NCBI RefSeq assembly: GCF_001692325.1
Contig: NZ_LXKN01000046.1
Span: 1 to 64,000 of the forward strand
DNA length: 64,000 bases
Reading direction: 5' to 3'
Source: Rhizobium sp. AC27/96
GTDB taxonomy: Bacteria; Pseudomonadota; Alphaproteobacteria; Rhizobiales; Rhizobiaceae
The translations under genes and the position numbers were made by a program. Positions 49,687 to 58,128 of this stretch are shown here, piece by piece. The number at the start of each line of letters is the position of its first letter. Within the stretch, counting starts at the first letter, position 1. Under the pieces are notes generated by a model. The model did no database searches, was not told the origin of the DNA, and saw only the letters and a program-made list of their open reading frames with translations.

Positions 49687-51263
49687 GCCTGCGGTCCCTT
49701 TATGTCTCTCGGTCGATGGCCGCGGCGTGAGCGGCCCCGCCGCCAAACGCCATCATCTGCCATCATGTCAGTCAGCAATCCCTCGCGCAGGCCGCGATCG
49801 GCAACGCGCATGCGCGGGCTCGGCCAGCGGCGGCGGATCGCCTCCAAAATAGCGCAGCCGGCCAGCACGAGATCGGCGCGATCCGGCCCGATGCAAGGAT
49901 TGGCGGCACGGCCGGCAAAATCCCACGACAGCAGCTTGGCCTGCATCGCGCTCACCTCGTCGTCCGACAACCAAACGCCGTCGACCCGGCGCCGGTCGTA
50001 ACGCGGCAGGTCGAGATGGACACCGGCGAGCGTCGTCACGGTACCCGAGGTACCAATCAGGTGGAAATCGGCACTGTCGCGCGCAGCGCCCTGCACTGGC
50101 GGACAATCGAAATGCTCAAGCATGCGCTGAACTTCGCACACCATGGTTTCGAACAGCTCCGGCGTCACGTCGCGTCCGCCGTGGCGTTCGGAAAGCGTCA
50201 CGACGCCGACCGGCAGCGAGGTCCAATGGGTGATGTGGTTGGCAAGCCGGCTGGAGCGATTTTCGCCGATGCGGATGACGGCGATCTCCGAAGAGCCGCC
50301 GCCAATATCGAACAGCACGACCGAACGCGCTTCCGGCCCGACAAGCGACGAGCAGCCCGATACGGCAAGCCGTGCCTCGGTCTCGCGATCGATGATCTCA
50401 AGCTGCAATCCCGTTTCGGCAATCACGCGCTCAAGAAACGCCTCGCCGTTATCGGCCGCACGGCAGGCTTCAGTCGCGATCAGCCGCATGCGGCGGATCT
50501 CGCGTGTCTTCAGCTTGGCGGCGCAGATGCGCAGCGCCTCGACAGCCCGGTCCATGGCATCGCCCGACAGCCGTCCGCTGGCGCCAAGGCCCTCGCCCAG
50601 CCGCACGATGCGCGAAAACGCATCGATCACCCGAAACTGGCCCGGACGTGTCGGTTGCGCGATCAATAGGCGGCAGTTGTTTGTACCCAGATCAAGCGCC
50701 GCATAGAGGTCGGCAGGCCGGAACTCGGCTTCACCGCGCTGCTGGTGCGCATGTCCCTCGCGTTGCGGCGGCGTTTGCCGATCGTGGCGATGATCGCCGT
50801 GGATCTGCGCCTGGCTGGCATCAGCTGTATTCGCTGGAGCGGCAATATGGGGCGTCTTCTCATGCGCAAGCGGCCGACCCTGCAGGCCGCGCTTGCTGCG
50901 ATGCTTGCGCCGGCTCTTGCCGCTCTTGTGCGATGAGGCATGACCATGATCTGCGGCAGCGCGAAGTTCCGGCGCGGACTGGGCCTGCTGTTGTGTTGTG
51001 GAAGGATGCTGCCCACCGCTCTGGGCTCCGCCACGCGCACGGCGCCGGCGCTTACGTTTCTTCGCCGGAGAACCGGCCTCATCCTCTGCTGGGCGCGTCG
51101 CCGCCGGGCCAGGCTTGCCTGCCTGACTGGCTTCCGCAGAATGAGCGTTCGGGCGGCCATGGCTGCGCTTACGCTTCGCGCGCCGGGAGGATTTCGCCTT
51201 CCTGCGCTCTGCTTCCGACGCCCCGTCTGCCTGCGGCGCTTTGCCGCTGTCGGGGTCACTCAC
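49683..51263 (-). CDS. Ppx/GppA phosphatase with a long basic N-terminal extension
   Basis: The 526-residue protein hydrolyses exopolyphosphate and/or pppGpp. The actin-like domain starts near residue 185 (Y-A-A-L-D-L-G-T-N-N-C-R-L-L) with later D-I-G-G-G-S-S-E and G-T-S-G-T-V-T-T motifs. The first 184 residues are a disordered Lys/Arg/His/Ser/Gln-rich segment including K-K-R-K-R-R-R-R (near 68). I start at GTG 51263 with GTGGAAAAG upstream; an earlier ATG at 51395 lacks one. Coupled to rlmE downstream. Confidence 0.88.
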   Translation of the reverse strand: MSDPDSGKAPQADGASEAERRKAKSSRRAKRKRSHGRPNAHSAEASQAGKPGPAATRPAEDEAGSPAKKRKRRRRARGGAQSGGQHPSTTQQQAQSAPELRAAADHGHASSHKSGKSRRKHRSKRGLQGRPLAHEKTPHIAAPANTADASQAQIHGDHRHDRQTPPQREGHAHQQRGEAEFRPADLYAALDLGTNNCRLLIAQPTRPGQFRVIDAFSRIVRLGEGLGASGRLSGDAMDRAVEALRICAAKLKTREIRRMRLIATEACRAADNGEAFLERVIAETGLQLEIIDRETEARLAVSGCSSLVGPEARSVVLFDIGGGSSEIAVIRIGENRSSRLANHITHWTSLPVGVVTLSERHGGRDVTPELFETMVCEVQRMLEHFDCPPVQGAARDSADFHLIGTSGTVTTLAGVHLDLPRYDRRRVDGVWLSDDEVSAMQAKLLSWDFAGRAANPCIGPDRADLVLAGCAILEAIRRRWPSPRMRVADRGLREGLLTDMMADDGVWRRGRSRRGHRPRDIKGPQA

Positions 51264-51407
51264 GTATCTTTTCCACCGCACCGCGCGACGCCGATCGGCA
51301 TGCTGCAGGCGCTCATTTGATTTTCGTTGGGTGGAGAATACCAGCAGGATGGGTTTTCGCCAAATTCTTTTTGAAAAGCGCCATTTTAGGCGCACCCGAA
51401 ACAGCCG

Positions 51408-52211
51408 TCAGGCGATCGGATGCGCACGCACATCGGCTGCAAGTTGCTGCATACGGTCGATCGGCGCGTGGCCGATCAGCATGAAGGCATGGGTGGCGCT
51501 CGACCAGTAGACGACATTCATGCCGCGGCGACTTTCCATGTCCGGCGCGGCCGTGCCCTTTGCGGATTGGACGATGCAAAGCGCCATGGGACCGCTCTCG
51601 GGATCGAGATAAGCGATCTGTGCAAGCGGCTTGCTGTCATAGTTCAGGATCTGGGCGCGCTTGAATTCGACACCGGGTATGGCGACCGTTTCCGGCGCCA
51701 GCGACAGGCCGAGCTTGGAACCGACCTGGTTCAGCTGCGCTATCTGCTGCGTCCGGTCCCCGGCCGGCGCGCTCAGCGTATCCGTCGTATAGAGCGAGAG
51801 ATATTCGGCGACCACGGCACGCCATTCGCTATCCTCATCCGGCTTGGCGAGGCGATGGCCAATGGCCGTGACCGCGCGGTCGACGGCAATGGCGGCCACG
51901 AAACTCGCGGCAACAGCCGCAAGGAAACTGCGACGGCCGATACCGGCGGCGCCAACCTTCTGTTCGCCAGCGGCGGGAATAGCCGCGAGCATGGCATCCA
52001 GTTTCGCAGCAGGCGCCTCGGCAAGCATCGGCGCGAACGCCTCGCCGAACGGCAGGGCACTGCGTGACAGGAAATCGAAACGCTCCGCCGCGCGCTCGTC
52101 GCCGGCGATCAGTCGTTCTATCCTTTCGCGGTCGACCGCGTTCAGCTCGCCATCGATGAAGGCGGTGAGCAGCTCGTCCGAGGGTATCTGTCCTTTGTCC
52201 AATTCAGTCAT
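51408..52211 (-). CDS. Anti-sigma factor of the ECF sigma downstream partner
   Basis: The 267-residue protein has an N-terminal zinc-less anti-sigma domain (L-L-T-A-F-I-D-G-E-L-N-A, about 9-20), one transmembrane segment (about 92-112, F-L-A-A-V-A-A-S-F-V-A-A-I-A-V) and a periplasmic C-terminal domain. It overlaps the sigma gene by 8 bp, so the two are coupled. It would hold the sigma factor at the membrane until an envelope signal releases it. Confidence 0.85.
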   Translation of the reverse strand: MTELDKGQIPSDELLTAFIDGELNAVDRERIERLIAGDERAAERFDFLSRSALPFGEAFAPMLAEAPAAKLDAMLAAIPAAGEQKVGAAGIGRRSFLAAVAASFVAAIAVDRAVTAIGHRLAKPDEDSEWRAVVAEYLSLYTTDTLSAPAGDRTQQIAQLNQVGSKLGLSLAPETVAIPGVEFKRAQILNYDSKPLAQIAYLDPESGPMALCIVQSAKGTAAPDMESRRGMNVVYWSSATHAFMLIGHAPIDRMQQLAADVRAHPIA

Positions 52212-52857
52212 TTTCGTTCCCCAGTCGTCCGCTTCCGGCAGACCGTCCGTCCGCCGTCACCCCCATGCCTTCCGCAAGCTTTGCCCGCGCCGCCGCCAGC
52301 CGGCTCATGACAGTGCCGATCGGCACATCCAGAACTTCCGCCACCTCGCGATAGGAAAGCCCTTCGACATAGGCGAGAAACACCACGGTGCGCTGCGCTT
52401 CCGGCAGCGCCTGCACCTGCTGCAACACCTGGCCGGCGAGAATATGCGTCTCGGTCTCGCGCGCACCGTCGAAGACCAGCGTCTCGTCGGCATCGACGAA
52501 GCCTTGTCCCATCCGCACCTTGCGCGAGCGGACCTCGTTCAGCCAGATCGAATGCAGGATCGCAAACAGCCAGCGATCCAGCCGCGTGCCCGCTGTAAAC
52601 TGAGCTGCTCGCTCCAGCGCCCTGACACAGGTCGCCTGAACGAGATCATCGGCCACATCGCGCTGGCGCGACAGCACGACGCCATAGCGCCACAGCCGCG
52701 TCAGATGTTGGGACAGGCCTGCCCTGATATCCTCTTCGCTCGCTATGGCATCCTCCGCGACATCAGCATTTCGGGGAGCCGCCGACCTTTTCGGCGACTC
52801 CGATACTCTCGGACTATAAGCAGAAATCGCGCTACGAGCGACCGGCATGGTTCCCAT
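52204..52857 (-). CDS. ECF-type sigma-70 family RNA polymerase sigma factor
   Basis: The 217-residue protein has sigma region 2 (about 50-115; D-D-L-V-Q-A-T-C-V-R-A-L and W-L-F-A-I-L-H-S-I-W-L-N) and region 4 (about 145-195; V-F-L-A-Y-V-E-G-L-S-Y-R-E-V-A-E-V-L-D-V-P-I-G-T-V). The basic or polar N-terminal tail of about 40 residues is unusual. The start may be ATG 52857 or 52848. It pairs with the anti-sigma gene; a secreted TPR gene lies upstream on the same strand. Confidence 0.9.
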   Translation of the reverse strand: MGTMPVARSAISAYSPRVSESPKRSAAPRNADVAEDAIASEEDIRAGLSQHLTRLWRYGVVLSRQRDVADDLVQATCVRALERAAQFTAGTRLDRWLFAILHSIWLNEVRSRKVRMGQGFVDADETLVFDGARETETHILAGQVLQQVQALPEAQRTVVFLAYVEGLSYREVAEVLDVPIGTVMSRLAAARAKLAEGMGVTADGRSAGSGRLGNEND

Positions 52858-52907
52858 ATCCCTCGCAAAGCTCCCTGCTTGTCGTCAGCGGTGAACCAAC
52901 CCCGGCC

Positions 52908-53450
52908 TCAAAGGCTCGACGGGTTCAGGATCGCAGCGTGGAGGTCACGGTATTCCTCGCACGTCGTGTTGCCGCAAAGCGCCTTGATCGTGTTCAGCTG
53001 ATCTTTGGCGAGATCCATCTGACCCTTGATGACATAGGCTTCACCGAGATATTCGCGCACCAGCGAGTATTTCGGGTCCATGGCGACGGACTTCGTATAG
53101 TAGGAAATACCCTCATCCGTGCGGCCGAGCTTGCGGGTGGCATAGCCGCGATAGTTCAGCGCCTCGGCCGTATTGGGGTTCTGCATCGTATCGAGAACCG
53201 CCAAGGCTTCCTGATAGCGATGATCCTTCTTGGCCAGCGAATAGGCATAGTCGGCACGGTTTTCGTCGGTGATGTTGGAGCCCTGCTGCTTGACGCATTT
53301 CTTGGACTTCTGGTCGTAGATCTCGCCCTTCTTGCAGGTCGGCGTCGTGCTCGAATCGTCGCCGGCTGCAAAGACCGGAATAGCGAACGCGCTGAGGGCA
53401 AGACCTGCGCCGAGGGCGATGGAAGCAAGGCGGAATGCGGTGGTCTTCAT
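52908..53450 (-). CDS. Secreted tetratricopeptide-repeat protein
   Basis: The 180-residue protein has a signal peptide (1-28, ending V-F-A), a short cysteine motif C-K-K-G-E-I-Y-D-Q-K-S-K-K-C (about 38-51) and two to three TPR units (about 65-160, for example A-L-N-Y-R-G-Y-A-T-R-K-L-G-R). I use the ATG at 53450 with AAGGAGA seven bases upstream. It lies 50 bp before the ECF sigma gene on the same strand and is probably in its regulon. Confidence 0.85.
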   Translation of the reverse strand: MKTTAFRLASIALGAGLALSAFAIPVFAAGDDSSTTPTCKKGEIYDQKSKKCVKQQGSNITDENRADYAYSLAKKDHRYQEALAVLDTMQNPNTAEALNYRGYATRKLGRTDEGISYYTKSVAMDPKYSLVREYLGEAYVIKGQMDLAKDQLNTIKALCGNTTCEEYRDLHAAILNPSSL

Positions 53451-53487
53451 AGAATGTCTCCTTGGCAAAATGGACGTTGCGAAGAGA

Positions 53488-53515
53488 GAACACACCGCCT
53501 GCCAGTTTTATTCGG
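53488..53515 (-). promoter_or_regulatory. Possible ECF-type promoter upstream of the TPR gene
   Basis: On the minus strand the region reads CCGAATAAAA, then nine bases, then GGTGTGTTC. This GAATAAA / GTGTT spacing resembles ECF sigma-recognised promoters of alphaproteobacteria. It lies about 40 bases before the TPR start and could be the autoregulated promoter of the TPR-sigma-antisigma group. Based on pattern only. Confidence 0.35.
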
Positions 53516-53648
53516 ATTGCCGGAGAATATTTTTCCGCGTGCCGACCCCCCGCGACCGTCACTCTTTCGTGACCGCTCCGGCATCGAATAGATCTCGATC
53601 GTCGCGTGTTTCACCCCGCATGCCCTCCAAGGGCCGCAGGAGAAACCC

Positions 53649-54701
53649 GTGATCGATACCGTCAAACTTCTAAGCCTTGCCGTCGCCACCCCCGATAACA
53701 TCATCCTCCAATCGGACGCCGCGGAGACGGCCGGCCGATTGTTTTCCGAGCGTTTTCGCGACTTCAAATATCTGGCCCGCGTGTTCGACAGCGCCGGCAT
53801 CCGCAAGCGTCACGCGGCACGGCCGCTTTCCTGGTTCGAACAGCCGCATGGCTGGCAAGACCGCATGAGCGCCTATACCGAAGTCGCATCCAATCTCTTC
53901 CGGCAGACCGCGACAAGGGCGCTCAAACGCGCCGGCCTTGAGGCTCATCAGGTGGATTGCATCGTCACGGCGTCTTCGACCGGCGTTGCGACACCCAGCC
54001 TTGAAGCGAGGCTCGCCGGCGAGATGGGCTTTCGCTGCGATATCGAGCGGGTGCCGATCTTCGGGCTCGGCTGCGCGGCTGGTGTCTCAGGTCTTGCCAT
54101 TGCCTCGAAGATGGCGAAGAGCCGGCCGGGTGCCGTGGTTCTCTTCGTCGCGATCGAGCTTTGCTCGCTGGCCTTCCGCCTGGATGAGTTGACAAGGCCC
54201 AACATCATCGCCACGGCCCTGTTCGGCGATGGAGCGGCGGCATGCATCCTGAGAGCGGGAGACGGCGGCATCGCCGAGATCGAATCGACGGGCGAACATC
54301 TCTTCCCCGACAGCCTGGGCATCATGGGCTGGAAAATCGACGACACGGGCTTCGGCATCATCCTCGAGCAATCCCTGCCGGTCTTTGCCGAGACGCATCT
54401 GAGAGCCGCCATCGCGGGCATTCTCGATCGCGCCGGGCTTTTGCTTTCCGACATCGATCGTTTCATCTGCCATCCCGGCGGCGCCAAGGTGCTTGCGGCG
54501 CTGGAGAGTGCGCTTGGTCTTGAGCCCGGCTTGCTCGATATCGAACGCGACGTGATCGGCGATTACGGCAACATGTCGTCGCCGACGGTGCTGTTCGTGC
54601 TGGAGCGGGCGATCGCCGCCGGATTGCCGCCGCGCTCGGCATTGCTTGCCATGGGGCCGGGGTTCACGGCGAGCTGCATTACCCTGAGGAGGGTCGCATG
54701 A
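53649..54701 (+). CDS. Type III polyketide synthase
   Basis: The 350-residue chalcone-synthase-like enzyme has all three catalytic residues in order: Cys in G-L-G-C-A-A-G-V-S-G-L (near 151), His in I-C-H-P-G-G-A-K and Asn in G-D-Y-G-N-M-S-S-P-T. Such enzymes condense an acyl starter with malonyl-CoA to make alkylpyrones or alkylresorcinols. It starts at GTG 53649 with AGGAG eight bases upstream and overlaps the methyltransferase gene by 4 bp (ATGA), so both are made together. Confidence 0.93.
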   Translation: MIDTVKLLSLAVATPDNIILQSDAAETAGRLFSERFRDFKYLARVFDSAGIRKRHAARPLSWFEQPHGWQDRMSAYTEVASNLFRQTATRALKRAGLEAHQVDCIVTASSTGVATPSLEARLAGEMGFRCDIERVPIFGLGCAAGVSGLAIASKMAKSRPGAVVLFVAIELCSLAFRLDELTRPNIIATALFGDGAAACILRAGDGGIAEIESTGEHLFPDSLGIMGWKIDDTGFGIILEQSLPVFAETHLRAAIAGILDRAGLLLSDIDRFICHPGGAKVLAALESALGLEPGLLDIERDVIGDYGNMSSPTVLFVLERAIAAGLPPRSALLAMGPGFTASCITLRRVA

Positions 54702-55198
54702 TGCTCTGGCCATCGATAGCGCTTCTGAGTTTCGTGACGCTGCAGCGGCTCGCCGAACTGGTCTATGCCAGGCGCAATACCGCCGCGCTCCTTGCCCGCG
54801 GCGCACGGGAATATGCGGGCGCGCACTATCCTTTCATGGTGGCGATGCATGCCGCCTGGCTGATCGGCCTATGGCTGCTCGCCATCGGCCGGCCGGTCGA
54901 TCCCGTCTGGTTCGGCCTGTTCATGCTGCTGCAGGGATTGCGTCTCTGGGTATTGGCAACGCTTGGGGAACGCTGGACGACGCGCATCATCATATTGCCC
55001 GGAGCGCCTCTTGTGAGGAAAGGACCCTATCGTTTCCTCAGTCATCCCAATTATGCGATCGTCGTCGGCGAGATCGCCGTGCTGCCGCTCGCCTTCGGTA
55101 TGCCGCTTTACGCTGCGATCTTTTCCGTGCTCAACGGCATCATTCTCGCCGTCCGCATCCGCGCCGAAAACGCCTGCCTGAAACAGAGTGCGACCTGA
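54698..55198 (+). CDS. Isoprenylcysteine carboxyl methyltransferase-like protein
   Basis: The 166-residue membrane protein has about four predicted helices and the ICMT core V-R-K-G-P-Y-R-F-L-S-H-P-N-Y and later R-I-R-A-E-N. Next to type III PKS genes, this family O-methylates the polyketide product, as in the Bacillus bpsAB and Streptomyces srs systems. Start and PKS stop overlap (ATGA). The methyl acceptor here is inferred from context. Confidence 0.88.
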   Translation: MMLWPSIALLSFVTLQRLAELVYARRNTAALLARGAREYAGAHYPFMVAMHAAWLIGLWLLAIGRPVDPVWFGLFMLLQGLRLWVLATLGERWTTRIIILPGAPLVRKGPYRFLSHPNYAIVVGEIAVLPLAFGMPLYAAIFSVLNGIILAVRIRAENACLKQSAT

Positions 55199-55316
55199 CC
55201 GCATTTTTCATTTGCGCCGCTGAAATTTGGCAGGCATTTTCGATGCTTAGTTCACGGCCCCGGCAAGAAAAGAGGGCCGTGCGGCAAGGCAATGAGCATG
55301 CGGGTAGCAGGGTAAA

Positions 55317-56564
55317 ATGACAAAGGACGCAATCGTTCTCGGCGCCGGCATCGTCGGCGTATCGACGGCAATCCATCTGCAGCAGCGGGGGCGCCAGGTC
55401 GTCCTCGTCGACAGGAAGGAGCCGGGCCGGGAAACGTCCTTCGGCAATGCCGGCCTCATCCAGCGGGAGGGCGTGGTGCCCTATGGCTTTCCGCAGCAAT
55501 TCGGCCTGCTGCTGCGCTACGCCTTCAACAACCGCGTCGACGCGCATTATCATCTGCGCGCCCTGCCTTCGCAGATTGCTTTCCTCGCCCGCTATTGGTG
55601 GAATTCCAACACTAAGCGTCATGAGATGATCTCGCGTGCCTATGCGCCCTTGATCGAACATTCGGTCAGCGAGCACCATGACCTCATCGAGGCCTCGCAC
55701 GCCGAGGAGCTGATCCGCAAGAACGGCTGGGTGGAGGTGTTCCGCACAAACGAAAAGCGCGACGCGGAGTTTGCCGAGGCCGAAAGGCTCAATCACGAAT
55801 TCGGCATTGGCTACGACGCCTTGACCAGCGCGGAGCTAGCGGCGGCGGAGCCACATCTGAGAGGCGCCTTTGCCGGTGCCTTGCGCTGGCGCGATCCCTG
55901 GTCGGTGCTCGATCCGCATGGGCTGACATCGGCCTATCGCCGTTATTTCGAAAGCATCGGCGGCCGCGTGACCACAGGGGATGCCGTCTCGCTCGGGCGG
56001 GCCGGATCTGCCTGGAGAATGGTGACGGCGGAAGGCTCGATCGAAGCGGAAGATGTCGTCGTGGCGCTCGGTCCCTGGGCCGATCTGGTGACGAAGCGCT
56101 TCGGCTATGCCTTTCCGCTCGGCGTGAAGCGCGGCTATCACATGCACTATGCCGCAGAAGGCAATGCCGTCCTCAACAACTGGACGCTGGATGCCGAACG
56201 CGGCTATCTGCTGGCGCCGATGAGCCGCGGCATACGACTGACGACCGGGGCCGAATTCGCGCGGCGCGACGCGCCGAAGACACCGGTGCAGCTTGACCGC
56301 GCCGAGGCTGTTGCTCGTAGTGTTTTCCCGCTTGGTGAACGGCTCGACCCGGAGCCCTGGATGGGCGCCCGCCCCTGCACCCCCGACATGATGCCGATCA
56401 TCGGCAAGGCGCCGCGCCATGACGGACTATGGTTCGCCTTCGGCCATGCGCATCACGGCCTGACGCTCGGTCCCGTGACCGGCCGCGTGCTCGCCGAACT
56501 CATCACTGGCGAGAAACCCTTCATCGATATTTCGGCCTATGCGCCTGACCGGTTCGCGCCCTGA
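55317..56564 (+). CDS. D-amino-acid dehydrogenase-like FAD oxidoreductase
   Basis: The 415-residue protein has an N-terminal FAD site (V-L-G-A-G-I-V-G-V-S-T-A-I-H, about 6-19) and the DAO/DadA fold, with G-H-A-H-H-G-L-T-L-G-P near the C-terminus. DadA-type enzymes deaminate D-amino acids or related amines to the quinone pool. It lies 118 bp after the ICMT-like gene on the same strand; a link to the polyketide is possible but not shown, as its class differs from flavoprotein hydroxylases. Confidence 0.85.
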   Translation: MTKDAIVLGAGIVGVSTAIHLQQRGRQVVLVDRKEPGRETSFGNAGLIQREGVVPYGFPQQFGLLLRYAFNNRVDAHYHLRALPSQIAFLARYWWNSNTKRHEMISRAYAPLIEHSVSEHHDLIEASHAEELIRKNGWVEVFRTNEKRDAEFAEAERLNHEFGIGYDALTSAELAAAEPHLRGAFAGALRWRDPWSVLDPHGLTSAYRRYFESIGGRVTTGDAVSLGRAGSAWRMVTAEGSIEAEDVVVALGPWADLVTKRFGYAFPLGVKRGYHMHYAAEGNAVLNNWTLDAERGYLLAPMSRGIRLTTGAEFARRDAPKTPVQLDRAEAVARSVFPLGERLDPEPWMGARPCTPDMMPIIGKAPRHDGLWFAFGHAHHGLTLGPVTGRVLAELITGEKPFIDISAYAPDRFAP

Positions 56565-56572
56565 ACGCGAGC

Positions 56573-57100
56573 CTAGCGAATTGCCGCGAGAGCCTTGATG
56601 GAGGCGTCGACAATGCCGTCGATCGTATCGTCGATATCGATGGTGACGACGCCCGGCTCGCCGGTCGGCACTTCCAGCGTCTGCAATTGGCTTTCCAATA
56701 GCGAAGCCGGCATGAAATGGCCCTTGCGCTCGCCCATGCGCTTGGTCAGCAGTTCCTTGGAGCCATCGAGATAGACGAAATAGAGATGGCCGCCGGCAGC
56801 CGCCCGCAGGCGCTCGCGATAAGTGCGCTTGAGCGCAGAGCAGGAAACGGCGATCCCCTCACCCTTGGAAAGGCTCGCGGCGATCTCCTGGCCGATCTTT
56901 TCGAGCCACGGCCAGCGATCCTCGTCGGTTAGCGGAATGCCCTTGCTCATCTTCTCGACATTGGCAGCAGGATGCAGCGCGTCACCTTCGATGAAGTGCA
57001 CGCCGAGCCGGGCCGCCACGCCCTCACCGATCGAGGTTTTACCGCTGCCGCTCACGCCCATGACGATGAGGGCAAGTGGAGTGTCTTGATTGTTGCGCAT
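56573..57100 (-). CDS. gntK: Gluconokinase
   Basis: The 175-residue kinase makes 6-phosphogluconate from gluconate and ATP. It is a P-loop protein with G-V-S-G-S-G-K-T-S (14-22), E-G-D-A-L-H-P near residue 38 and C-S-A-L-K-R-T-Y-R-E-R-L-R near 87, which define the GntK family. Full length. It converges on the FAD oxidoreductase gene with an 8-bp gap and lies 74 bp downstream of dppF on the same strand. Confidence 0.93.
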   Translation of the reverse strand: MRNNQDTPLALIVMGVSGSGKTSIGEGVAARLGVHFIEGDALHPAANVEKMSKGIPLTDEDRWPWLEKIGQEIAASLSKGEGIAVSCSALKRTYRERLRAAAGGHLYFVYLDGSKELLTKRMGERKGHFMPASLLESQLQTLEVPTGEPGVVTIDIDDTIDGIVDASIKALAAIR

Positions 57101-57174
57101 GGAGACCGTCCGGAACGAATGGATTCAATCGGGCGCGGCCGGTCTGGCCAGACACGCCCGATTCGCAACTTGGA

Positions 57175-58128
57175 TCAATCCAGCGGAAAGAAACAGGAAA
57201 ATTTATGCGTTCCCTCGCCCGTCAATTCCGGCTCGACCTGCCGACATTGCTCCTGAGCACGCCAGCAGCGCGGGTTGAAGTGGCATCCTTTCGGCGGGTT
57301 GAGCGGCGATGGCAGCTCGCCCTGCAGACGGATGCGGTTCTTCTCGCGATCCGGATCGGCAATCGGCGTCGCCGACAGGAGTGCCGCGGTATAGGGATGG
57401 CGTGGCCGCGTGAAGACCTCTTCGGCCGTGCCGGTCTCGACCGGGCGCCCGAGATACATCACCATGACATCGTCAGCGATGTGGCGGACCACCGACAGGC
57501 CATGCGAGATGAAGAGATAGGCAAGGCCCATCTCTTTCTGCAGGTCCATCAACAGGTTCAGCACCTGCGCCTGGATCGACAGGTCGAGCGCGGAAACCGG
57601 CTCATCGAGCACAAGCACCTTCGGCCGCAGCATGAGCGCGCGGGCAATGGCGATGCGCTGGCGCTGGCCACCGGAGAACATATGCGGGTAGCGGTCGTAA
57701 TGTTCCGGACGCAAGCCTACGCGTGCCATCATCGCCTCAGCCTTGCTGCGACGGGTGGCGGCATCGTCATCGGTGTTGATCTTCAATGGCTCCTCAAGGA
57801 TGGAGCCTACCTTCTGGCGCGGATTGAGCGAGCCATAGGGGTTCTGGAAGACGATCTGCACGGCGCTGCGCAGGCTGCGGTCGCCAAGCTTTGCCGGCTT
57901 GCCATCGATCAGCAGTTCGCCGGCCGTGGGATGTTCGATCATCGTCACCAGGCGGGCAAGCGTAGACTTGCCACAGCCGGATTCACCGACGACAGCGAGC
58001 GTGCGGCCCGACTGAAGGCTGAAGCTGACGCCGTTCAGCGCCTTGACGGTCGCCTCCGGTTTGAAGCTGCCGCGCTTGACGGTGTAGAAACGGGCGAGAT
58101 CGCGCCCTTCGAGAACAGCGCCGGTCAT
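57175..58128 (-). CDS. dppF: Dipeptide ABC transporter ATP-binding protein DppF
   Basis: The 317-residue ATPase energises dipeptide import. Walker A is G-E-S-G-C-G-K-S-T, the signature is F-S-G-G-Q-R-Q-R-I-A-I-A-R-A, Walker B is V-L-V-L-D-E-P. The C-terminal oligopeptide-transporter domain includes the cysteine cluster C-H-F-N-P-R-C. The start is at 58128 with AGGAGGTG five bases upstream, overlapping dppD by 4 bp. Last gene of dppABCDF. Confidence 0.93.
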   Translation of the reverse strand: MTGAVLEGRDLARFYTVKRGSFKPEATVKALNGVSFSLQSGRTLAVVGESGCGKSTLARLVTMIEHPTAGELLIDGKPAKLGDRSLRSAVQIVFQNPYGSLNPRQKVGSILEEPLKINTDDDAATRRSKAEAMMARVGLRPEHYDRYPHMFSGGQRQRIAIARALMLRPKVLVLDEPVSALDLSIQAQVLNLLMDLQKEMGLAYLFISHGLSVVRHIADDVMVMYLGRPVETGTAEEVFTRPRHPYTAALLSATPIADPDREKNRIRLQGELPSPLNPPKGCHFNPRCWRAQEQCRQVEPELTGEGTHKFSCFFPLD

